From Asterias rubens (Eukaryota; Echinodermata; Asteroidea; Forcipulatida; Asteriidae), in the NCBI RefSeq assembly GCF_902459465.1, contig NC_047083.1:3716523-3780522 (forward strand): a DNA stretch of 64,000 nt, read 5' to 3'. Shown here one piece after another: positions 23,501 to 35,500 of this stretch; position 1 is the stretch's first letter; each line of letters begins with the position of its first letter. The notes under the pieces are model-generated. The model ran no database searches. It had not been told where the DNA came from and saw only the letters and a program-made list of their open reading frames with translations. The translations under genes and the position numbers were made by a program.

Positions 23501-26500
23501 AACTCGTGGGTTAAACCCACCGAGGCCTGGTTCTTGATAATTTACCTTGACTTCGTCTCGGTAAAATTATCAAAAACCAGGCCTCGTTAGGCTTAAACCA
23601 CTAGTTGAAAACCTCTTCACCACACATTGATTCCCTTATTTGAAAGTATACCTTTGGTGATTTTTTTCCGACCATTAATTTTTTTTTTTTTTCCTACATT
23701 GTGTATACAAAAATACCCAATCCGAAGGACGAATCAATACACGTACAATGTTTGTATTTATAGAAAAAAAGTTAAAAATAAAGTAATAGACATTTACATA
23801 AACAAGAAAAAGCAGGGTGAATTGAAATTTTCAAGAAACATCTGACAATTTTCCTATTCGTTGGTTGCTTGGTTGAAAACTGTCTTTTTTTCCCATTATT
23901 TGTGCCTTTATTTCTTTGCTTCTCTAGCGCTGTGGTACCCAGTGTACATGCAGAGTGTTCTACACGTACAAGTCCCTGTATAATGATCATGTATAGAATC
24001 CTCTAATCTGATTGGTTAAAAATGGAGTCATGGAAATAGCAATGCCCCCTTTTTCTACCAAGATGACGTCATAGTGACTATACCCGGGGCATAGTCAATT
24101 GACTATGCCTGTTATGAAAATAACGCAACTATGATAATGTATAATGTACGACTAGCGTTCCGTGTCACGGCGCGACCTTTCTTCGCAGAAGACCTTTCCC
24201 GGTATAGTCAAAGTGTTGTTGATGAGAAGAATCTTTATTCGGTAAATAAAAGAAATATTGACTGCTTAATAATCAGGGAACAGTTACAATTCTAGGCCCT
24301 CGGTGATGTCAAAACCCATGGCTATGCCCTCAGCTTCGCTTCGGGCATAGTCATGGTTTTGGCATCACCTTGGGCCTATAATTTTAACTGTGCCCCCTCA
24401 TAGCAGTCAATATTTCCATACTATTAAAGGTTCTGGACACCTTTGGTATTGTCAAAGACCAGTATTCTCACTTGCTGTATCCGAACATTGTATGCATAAT
24501 AAATCTGTGCAAATTTTGACTCAATTGGTCATCAAAGTAGACAGAAAAACAACACCCTTGTTGCACAAAGATGTTTGCTTCCAGATGCCTAAAAGAAGGC
24601 TTCAAGCCTGAAGCCTTTTTATTATATTTGAGTGAACAATTACCCCTTTCTCAAAAGACTACGTTACTTCAGAGGGAGCTGTTTCTCGCAATGTTTTATA
24701 CTATCAACAGCTCTCTATTGCTTGTTACAAAGTAAGTTTTTATGCTATACATTATTTTGAGTAATTACCACTAGTGTCCAGTGCCTTTAAAGCAAAGCTA
24801 TAAGAGTGTACCAATATGGAGAGTTGAACGAATTAAATAATTATTGTTTTCTTTGTGTACTGAGTGTGGGAGGACTGGAGGCGGACGCAAGGTAGACTTG
24901 AATAGAGCATATTTTGTATGCTAAGTACATGTTAAAGGTATTAATTGCACCGGAGTGTTCACAGCTGTTCCCGAGCTAATCACAGCAGATGTGTGAACAG
25001 TGTAGTTATTTCTGACAATTTTAAAGGGGAAATAAAATAATGGGTTTTTTTAAAGAGAAACGTCAGGGCCCATGGAGACATGACCAGGATTTGTAGAAAA
25101 AATTTCCCTTTTGTCCAAGAATATTTAGTACAAAAATGTTGATCAGTAGAATAAAGTTTAATAGATGGAAATTTGCATGGGGAATAAATAATACAAATTT
25201 TCGTTTTTACCCATATTAGTGTAATAGCACTGTTTATAACACCCCTTACCAATATTCTGCCTTTTCATTGGTTTAGAGTGCGTCACATGATATGTCTTAG
25301 TTTTACTAGACGACGGCCGTGTGATAGTGCATCGGTTTGCCGTGTGATAGTGCATCGGTTTGCCGTGTGATAGTGCATCTGAAGACTATCACACGGCGTG
25401 CAGTACCCAGACGTCCGTTGCGTGTACAAAGATGATAAATTAATAGTCTGTAACTATTTCGGATTACATGACACTACATGCAGCACAGTAAAACATTTTC
25501 GCAATCTGTATTCGCATACACTTGAATTTCTTAAATAGCAGTGAAGACAATTTCTTAATTTTGGCTGGTAACTATCCCTAAGGGTCTGTAGAATTGGTAT
25601 CTGGACAACATTGGGCAATACATTTATTTGAGTATAACTTCAATCAAATGATACCCAAAATGTATGTCCTTGTTACGTATGTTTAAATCTTGAAGACTTA
25701 TCCTTCTTAAATACTCGGTCATTTACCTTCTTTTTTTGTTAACCACAATCCTCATGAGCTTCTGAATGTACACAGACAAGAATACATGACAACATACTTC
25801 AATTTGTTACTACTATCAAACATTCCCCTCTTGTGTCACACTTTTGTGCCCATTAGTCTGGAATTGCCCACATATTCGCTCCGGATTTTCGGCGATATCT
25901 AAAAAAACTTGACCAACTTTTAAATTAAAATCTGTACCTTAAATGGTGTATGTACTTTTTGTAGGACAAAAAACACAATGTCCACAGATTTACATTAAAC
26001 TTACACACTTTGAAGATAATGATAGTAGAAAGCTTCCCTGAAAATATTACGTGCTGAGGTGCTGTAGTTTTTGGGAAATGAGTAAAACAATTTCATGAAA
26101 ATAATTTTCGTCTCATGAGACGAAAATTATTTTAAGCATTTACAAACGTATTTTCATGACACTGTTTTACTCATTTCTCAAATACTACAGCACCTCAGTA
26201 AGTAATATTTGAAGGGAAGTTTTCCACTATCATTATCTTCAAACCAAGTAATTTTAATGTAAATCTATCCGCACGGAGCTCCCGGCCGCCGGCTTGGGCG
26301 ACCGTTAGCGGAGTCGACGGGGACATTTTGAAAAGGTACCCAAACCCTTTAAAGGAACATTACAGAATTGGTTGTTGCTATTAAAACAGTTGCTGGCAGT
26401 GTAAGCACTTTACGTAATCCACCATATAAATAAACTGACAAACCTGTAGAAGTTTGAGATCGATCAGCCATCTGGGTTGCGAGAGAATAGTGAAAAACCC

Positions 26501-29500
26501 GATTACAAATTTTGCATTGCATCGATGCCAAAATAAAAATGAATAAAACGCTCACTGAGCGATAAACTCCAAACGCGAAATTAGATTATTTAGGCCTATT
26601 TCTCATCTCAAATATAACATTTCAGACAGAAATATTTCAAGGGATGTTTGATGTAAATCTGTGATCTTCACGATTTCTGTTTCTTACCAATTCTGTAACG
26701 TTCCTTTAATAGTACAAGTATACAGTATTTAATCGGAATAAAAGAGTAATTCCCAGTATTTAAAGAAATACACCACTAAGCTTGTGAAAGGATGCAAAAA
26801 AGTGAAATGCGAGTGATGCTGTAATGGCCAAAATGGTTCCAAAACCAAACCTTCCCTTTAAAGGTGTTGCTTTCTGACCTAGAAATTACCATTCTTGAGT
26901 TATTTTTCGTAAGAAAATTGCAATTTAGTAGGAAACCTGAGCAGGAAACCTGACATGCCTAGGCAAGCAATTTCACAGCGGCTATTCATACCACTGGTAT
27001 CAGATGCTGTTCCTGTATGATTTTGTGGCTTGCATTGGAAGTTGAGTACATGTACACATGATATTGCAGAAGATTTCATGCTAAGCAAATTTTTGTGCTT
27101 AGCAGCTCTTTGAAATTAGGCCCTGGTCTTGGCCTTGGTACTTTGTATAATACTCTTCACAAGTTTCCCATTTACTTTTAGATTTTCCAATGGAAGTACC
27201 CTTTGCAAAAAAAAACGAAATTCTAGACCTGAGATGTGAGTTTCTATGAGTATCTATGTACATGTTCATGTAGCTTCGGTATTTGTGAGTTTGAGCCGAC
27301 ATGAATGCTCCGGTGGGCTCTTTAAAGCAAGTGAACAATGGGCCCCACAATGGAATTCATTAGACAAAGGCAATATAATAGAACAGCAACAGCCAGGAAT
27401 CAGATCCATAAAGTTATGTGAGTGTTAAAGTATTGTGAGTTTCTGTGAGTATTTTTGAGTACAGTACGTTAATGTACATGTATGTCTATAGATTCTGTGA
27501 GTATAAGAGTTTCTGTGAGTGTCTGTTTTATATATTGTAAGTACGTGTCCGTGAGTATTTTTGAGTACTTGAGTTTTTGTGAGTATCTCTGTATTACATA
27601 TAGCTTATGTACTTGTGAGCTTAAAGGGAAACATTGAACAGGCATGCAGGCCCACTAAATGTGTATCACAGGTTCAGTGTACATTGTGCGCTTACTGTGA
27701 AACATTATACATCTATCCAGTACATGTAGGAGAAAGAATACATGATTTTGGTTTGACTGAGACTTGTTTCGGCAATTTGTGATAAACACTGTATATTGGA
27801 TGCTTTCCGAGTCCTCTGAAACAAAACAAAAAACCCTGGGCCCTGGTCACACACCTTTGTGTTATTCAGAAAGGATTGGCCAGAAATGAATACATGCAAG
27901 TGTGAGGGAGGGCTGTTTGGACCCTTCGTAGATACAGAGAGGCTCTAGACTGTGAAGATCAGGTGGACTGGCCTTTCCATAATTTATCATCCAATACTTT
28001 AAAGGCACTGGACACTATTGGTGATTACTCAAAATAATTATTAGCATAAAACCTTACTTGGTAACGAGCAATGGAGAGCTGTTGATGGTATAAAACATTG
28101 TGCGAAACGGCTCCCTCTGAAGTAACGTAGTTTTTGAGAAAGAAGTTCTCACTAAAATATTTGGATTTGATTTCGAGCCCCCAGCCTGAGGTCTCGAAAT
28201 CAAGCATCTGAAAGCACCAAACGTCGTGCGACAAGGGCGTTTTTTCTTCCATTATTCTCTCCCAACTTTGACAACTAATTGTGTTAAAATGTTCACAGGT
28301 TTGTTCTTCTATGCATACATGTATAGTTGAGATACACCAAGTGAGAAGACTGGTCTTTGACTTAAAGGTGTCCAGTGTCTTTAAAGACAGTGGACACTAT
28401 TGGTAATTGTCAAAGACTAGCCTTCACAGTTGGTGTATCTCATCATATACATACATTGTGTAAAATAACAAACCTGTAAAATTTGAGCTCAATCGGTCAT
28501 CGAACTTGCAGGATAATAATGAAAAGAAAAAAACACCCTTGTCACACGAAGTTGTGTGCGTTTAGATGTTTGATTTCAAGACCTCAAGTTCTAAATCTGA
28601 GGTCTCAAAATCAAATTCATGGAAAATTACTTCTTTCTCGAAAACTATGGCACTTCAGAGGGAGCCGTTTCTCGCAAAGTTTTACACCATCAACCTCTCC
28701 CCATTACTCGTCACCAAGAAAGGTTTTATGCTAATAATTATTTTGAGTAATTACCAATAGTGTCCACTGCCTTTAATGCAGATTGATGAATAAGGTTGGA
28801 GAAGCCACCGGCCTTGTTGGTATGCAGTGATCTGACACTTCACTAGTGAAAGGGCAGGGTTCCGCACAGGATTTCTCTAATGGTGGAAAAGCGTTTCCCT
28901 AGAAACCATTACGAGATGGATCAGTTCATGCAGGCCTGGTACTTCATGAAGGCAACGGCGGCGATTGCCCCCATGCCCCCTGGGGATTGCCTTGGTGCCC
29001 ATGAAATGCTCTGACAGTAGAAGTTCAGTCCTGATAAAACGAAGAAGGCAACGAAGGCAACTGCCTCCATGCCCCCTGGTCATTGCATTGGTTCCCAAAG
29101 TGTACAATTTCCTCATAGGGTGCCCTTTACCAAGGAGAACATGCCTTGGTGCCCTTGCCCTTTCAAAAACGAAGCATACAGGCATGTATTGTATATCATA
29201 ATAAATAGACTCAAATCAAACAAGTGCTCAAAATTAATGGCTTCAGATCTATACCATTTCTACTCGTACATAAACACACAATTTTACATTTTGCTGAAAA
29301 CCTTTGAAAGGAAATTGCGAAGTACATTCTTCCAGTGGTGGTTGGGGAATCCTGAGTGCTGGGCGGGTTTTCCGGCACCGACCACTGTGGGCAGAACCCT
29401 GAAAAGGGTAGGGCATATCGAACCACGGCCACATTCAGACATTGGTGAGAGGCTTGCTAATGTAAACAACAGTGCAGTTTCGCTGTCTATACGTGTAGCA

Positions 29501-32500
29501 CATTTTAACTCAACTAATTGTCTGGGACGTTTACTGGATTCAGTTTCTAAACATACATAAAATGTGTACATTACATACAGCTGCCCTGTCAAGGAAATTG
29601 TTTAGCTGTAAATCATTGAGGAAGACACCTACATACGTACATGTACATAATTCACATCAAACTTTACCATATTAAAAGACATAGTTTTTTCCATGTCATT
29701 TTGTAAACAAAAACTTGCAGAACTGCTATTGTCCTAGCAATGGCGGCGCAGTGTACAAAATTTGTGCATACATGTACGATCGGTCATGATGTCCACGCAT
29801 TTAGTAGTTTCCATCCAAATATTTCAAGTTTCTCAATTCAATGTGTATAAAAATTATTTGCAGCTCATTGCAAAAGTCCTCAAAATATTTCCGATACTAC
29901 TATCAGCATTTAGAATAATTAATCAATAAAAAAACTAAATAAACATGGTGTGATTAAAAACTTGTTTGTTACTAATTACGGATTGATAGTAATTTAAACA
30001 GTGAACGATTAAATATGTAACAGCTGTAGTGACATGAGTGACCAGTTTGGGTCAAGGTTTATCAATTTATTGAAGCAACTGGCCTTAAAGCTCGTGGACA
30101 ACATTGGTTGTCAAAGAACAGTCTCCACACTTCAGTCCTGATACTTAACGAAGGCAACGAAGGCAACTGCCTTCATGCCCCCTGGTCATTGCCTTGGTGC
30201 CCTTGAAATGCTCTCACAGTAGAAATGTACAATTTCCTCATAGGGTGCCCATCACCATAGAGAAAATACCTTGGTGCCCTTGCCCTTTCAAAAGCGAAGC
30301 ATACAGTCCTGTGGGGTGCCCTTTACCAAGGAGATATGCCTTGGTGCCCTTGCCATTAAAATACGAATCGTAAGGACCGACACTTTACGCGACCCAACAT
30401 GAAATAAGTCACCTGTAAAGGTTTTAAGTTCAATAGGTCATCGAACCAACATGAAATAAATCACCTGTAAAGGTTTTAAGTTCAATAGGTCATCGACCCA
30501 ACATGAAATAATTCACCTCTGAAACTTTAAGTTCAATAGTGTCATAATTAAAATCTGCTCATGGCAAAGTAAACACCTCTTCTCAGCTTGCCCTAGAGGC
30601 AGAAGGATGTATATAAAATGCCACTCAAAACTGCACAACCTACCGAGTACACCATGGTTTTTACCCATAATGATTATACACCGATGTGTGTTTATAAGCA
30701 TTGATACTCACTACTTTCACGAGCTCTGTGAAAAAATTCACAGGCATTTATACACACACATACTGTACTACTCGGGTGGGATTCGAACACAGCGACCATC
30801 GCAATTCTAGAGCAGTGTCACGAGCTCTGTGAAAAAATTCACAGGCATTTATACACACACATACTGTACTACTCGGGTGGGATTCGAACACAGCGACCAT
30901 CGCAATTCTAGAGCAGTGTCTAACCAAGATGATCTTCCCTTCAAGGGAACTCGGCAAACTCTTACAAAGGGGATATAAACACCAAGCTGGCAAAAGCCAA
31001 TTTCTCTCATACAAACATTGGTTTAACGTCTATGATTATGAACTGCATTACTGCACAAATCAAGAAATTGTGATTCAGTAACTAGACGACAATACTTGTT
31101 CTAGACATTGTGAAATCAGCGGCTAGCATGGGGTTTCGAACCCACAACCTTGTGATTGCAAGTCCAGCAGTACAGTTTAATCAATGACCACGGCTTGTTG
31201 AAAGAACGCTGGGGTGGATACATGTACGCATCACAAAGAGTTACAACTAAGCTTGAGCGATCTCGATTTATTTTATTCACGATATATCACCGCAAAATAT
31301 ATCGCGATATTCGATATAATCGCGATATATTGAATTTGACATCATCAGTCGTCTAACTCCCATTGAAAGTTGTAGAAGAGACAGTCATAGCATAAGAGAG
31401 GTGTTCTTATGACCTATTCTTCTGGTTTTACTCCAAACCTATGGGGTGCAAGATGTTTCAGCTAGGAAATACATCGCGATTTTGCGATATTTAATCTATA
31501 TCGCGATATATCAATATTTCGATTAAAACCAAAACGATCCGATATCGAAATCGTTTCCAAATTAGTATCGCGATATTCGATAATATCCTGATATCGCCCA
31601 AGCTTAGTTACAACTAGTCTGAGGACGGTCTCATCTCGAGTTAGGAGGAATAACATACTCGTCCTAACTTAGGACTAGCCATACCTTTTAATATCTCCTA
31701 GGACTAGTCCTAAGTTAGGATTACTCCTTATTCTTTGTGAAATCGGCCCCTGGTCAAGTAAACATTTTTAACCACAAGCCCTGCGGCCTGTGGTTTTGTG
31801 GGTTTTCCCACCAAATTTGAGCCCTAAGTTAGACATAAAACTACATTATGTATGCTCTTTGGACTTCCCGATGTGGCAACCATGAATTATGTTCTAGTTG
31901 TGCGTGATGTCAGAGTCAACAGAGACCTGAAAGCTGGTTAACAATCGTTCCACGAAATGCAGAACTGACGACCTGGTTTCATTTTCAAAAGAACATTGCG
32001 TTTGTAGAGTGGCATTCACAAAGGACTATTATGTGGGCAGATTTTCAGTCCAGACAAGCAAAGTGAAACATAATGTATTATTAGCAGCTTACTGTAAAAC
32101 TAAAAGCAAAAAGAAGAAGTAAAGTCTGTGGACGGCACGAGCCAATCAGACCACGATGTTCCCTCATTTTGCCAATAGTAAAACTAGACAACAGACAAAC
32201 TAGACCAGGCCTGAGATCTATCAGCAATACGCTTCTTGTTCCTCGAACTCGCCTGGCCAGTTACCGGACAGGGCCTTTTCCAACAAGCAACAAGAACCCT
32301 CCGAAATTCACTTCCTGAAGACCTCAGACAAATGCACTAACATCACTCTCTTCCAGCAGAAACTTAAAACACACTTGTTTATGCTTGCTTTCCCAACAAC
32401 TTGACAATTACTTTAACTTCATCTTTAACTTCTTCCAGACCGGCGCCTTTGAATGTTTTCAGTAAAGTGGGCCTCATAAACGCTATAGTATTATTATTAG

Positions 32501-35500
32501 TGTCATTGCACACGCACGTTAACATTACATTTCATGGGAAAGGATTGCCTTTCTGCCCTTGGTCATTGCTTCTGGTCCCCTTTGAAATAATCCAGTGGGA
32601 ATTAAAATATTTCTTGTTGAAGTGCCCTTTAAAGGCATGGACACCTTTGGTTGATAGGAAAAAAACATTGTGAGAAACGGCTCCCTCTGAAGTAATGTAG
32701 TTTTTGAGGTAATTTTCCACGAATTTGATTTCGAGATCTTAGAATTAGATTTTGAGGTCTCGAAACCAAGCACACAACTTCGTGTGACAAGGGTGTTTTT
32801 TCTTTCATTGTTATCTCACAACTTCAACGACCAATTGAGCTCAAATTTTCTCAGGTTGGTTATTTTATTCATACATGTATGTTGAGATACACCAAGTGAG
32901 AAGACTGGTCTTTGACAATTACCAATAGTGTCCACTGTCTTTAAGGGGTCCACTGACCCACTGTGTGAAAGACCCCACAAGGAAATACCAGCAGGGCCCA
33001 ATTTCATAAAGCCTGTAAGCACAAAATCTTGCCAAGCACAGAAAACTCTTGCTTAGTCAATATAGGTTACCAGCCAAAATACCATACATTTACCATTGCT
33101 GTGACTGGTATCGTGCTCATTTCTTGCTTAGAAAAGAAGTTTGCATTTGAACTTGAAGCAAAATTTTCTGCTAAACAGCTTTATGAAATTGGGCCCTGAA
33201 TTTGGGCTCAATTTGCCTACATGTGTACAGTAGTCATAACTTTGCATTTTCAGATACATGCTCCTTCCGTAATTAAATGAACAAAACACTCCCAAAGAGT
33301 TTACCAGCCCCATTCAAAACAACCAGACCTTAAAATCAGTCAATAGAAGCACTATACAATAGGCATGGTGGGCGTTTACTTACAATAAATATATTCTTGT
33401 TTACTTTGATGTAAGGGAATTACCCCAGAGTTTTCTGGTTTTCCCAAAGTTGGCTAATCACTATGAGTGATTTTGGCCGATATGCGTGAACCGCATGCAG
33501 ATAAACATGAATTGCGGTCGATACGTTAAAAACAATTTTTATTTATTTATGACTTTATTTTCCTTTGTTTATTTTAGTATCATTTTTTATTTTATTCAAT
33601 TCATTTATTAATTTAATTTGTTTATTTATAATATTTTTATGTTTTCTGTATTTATCATTTTTTTTTTTTTTTTTTTTTTTTTTTTGGGGGGGGTTTGTAT
33701 TTCAGATCAAATTTACAGAAATCATTTAATTAAAAAAAAAACATTTAGAATGCATCGGATTAAACACTAGGACTTTTACAAATCAAAGAATTTGGTTCAC
33801 CAAGCAAAAATTTTAAAACATTCTGAGGACTTCGTTATCGAAGTCATTTGTATCTTCTACATACATGTACGTAATACTGTACACAAAATTTATTGTGGAA
33901 ATAAATATTAACTTTGAATTGAATAGTAGGCCTACACATTACACAATCCCGTCAGATACATTGTACATGTAACGATGCCCTTTACATGTAATACCATAAA
34001 GAAATTATCCAGCCATACCAATAATATTGAAGTTCAAGGTCTACTTGTGACGTCCAACTTGTATGACATCATGTACTGTACTGTATAAAGAAAAAATTGC
34101 ACAGATGAACTAAAAACACAGGATGTGTTTGTTGTATAGATGTGTATATTTGGTTTGCAGTAACACCATGTGTGTATCTACTTGCCAGGTAGAGTTGTTC
34201 TTAGGGAACTGTCTTGCTTTATTCTACTGCCGTGGAGTAGATAATCGGAGGTTCGGGAGACTTCTCAGTTCTGAAAAGAACTGTCCTGCTTTTTAACTAT
34301 TACCAGGGCGGATGGTATAGAAATTATACTGGACTACTACTTTAACTTATAGGATCGTAATTAACTGTACTGCCGTGGAGTCAGTTCTGAAATTGGTCTC
34401 AACGTTTCGACGAGCTTGCTCTAGTCATCGTCAGGAGACTGAGACTGAGACTGTATAGAAGTGCATAACAGGCCTAGAAGTATGCAGGCCACAGAAGCCA
34501 TGGCCTCCATGGCATGCGTTGCCCCATTGCCCCCTAGCCTTGGTGCCCTTCAAAAAATGTTATGCATTGACTTTCAGATTTTCCAATGGAAGTGCCCTTT
34601 CGCAAAATGAAAATGGGCTTGCCCTTTCAAAAATAAAATTCCAGGCCTCCGTGACCTGCGTTGCCCCTGGGCTTGGTACCCTTCAAAAGTTTCCGCATTG
34701 ACTTTCAGATTTTCCAATGGAAGTGCCCTTTGAAAATGAAAATGGCCTTGCCCTTTTAACACGTCAAAAATAAAAATTCCAGGCCTTTGTGGCCTGCGTT
34801 GCCCTGTTGCCCCTGGCCTTGGTGCCCTTGACTTTCAGATTTTCCAATGGAAGTGCCCTTTGAAAAATGAAAATGGACTTGCCCTTGTAACACGTCAAAA
34901 ATAAATTTTCAGGCATGGCCCCGTTGCCCCTTGCCTTGGTGCCCTTCAAAGGTTTCCGCATTGACTTTCAGATTTTCCAATCGAAGTGCCTTTTGCAAAA
35001 TGGTTGCGGCGCATGAGAGCGTGAGACGGACCCTTAAAAACGGAGTCTCCCGCCTACGTAATGCATGAGTCTCCCGCCTACGTAAAGCGTGAGTCTCCCG
35101 CCTACGTAATGCGTGAGTCTCCGGCCTACGTAATGCGTGAGTCTCCCGCCTACGTAATGCGTGAGTCTCCCGCCTACGTAATGCGTGAGTCTCCCGCCTA
35201 CGTAATGCATGAGTCTCTCGCCTACGTAATTCGTGAGTCTCCCGCCTACGTAATGCGTGAGTCTCCCGCCTACGTAATGCGTGAGTCTCCGGCCTACGTA
35301 ATGCGTGAGTCTCCCGCCTACGTAATGCGTGAGTCTCCCGCCTACGTAATGCGTGAGTCTCCCGCCTACGTAATGCGTGAGACTTGGTAGGTCTACGATT
35401 GGTTTTTATGGGGAAGTTTACTTCACTACTCAAAAGAATTGAGGATATTTTATCAGACTGAGTAAATTTTACGTTTTATTTTATAGGATATTATCGTACG

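Noticed and set aside
29069..29592. Overlapping 163-codon plus and 102-codon minus frames
   Set aside because: They begin in dispersed repeat I, show no domain, and the two strands are open together, as expected by chance.
35035..35390. Regular direct repeats resembling a CRISPR array
   Set aside because: Units are head-to-tail with no unique spacers, in an animal genome.
34909..35433. 174-codon frame with RRETHALR repeats on the minus strand and 109-codon RESPAYVM frame on the plus strand
   Set aside because: Both come from a 24-bp minisatellite whose unit is a multiple of three; no start context, splice support or known domain.
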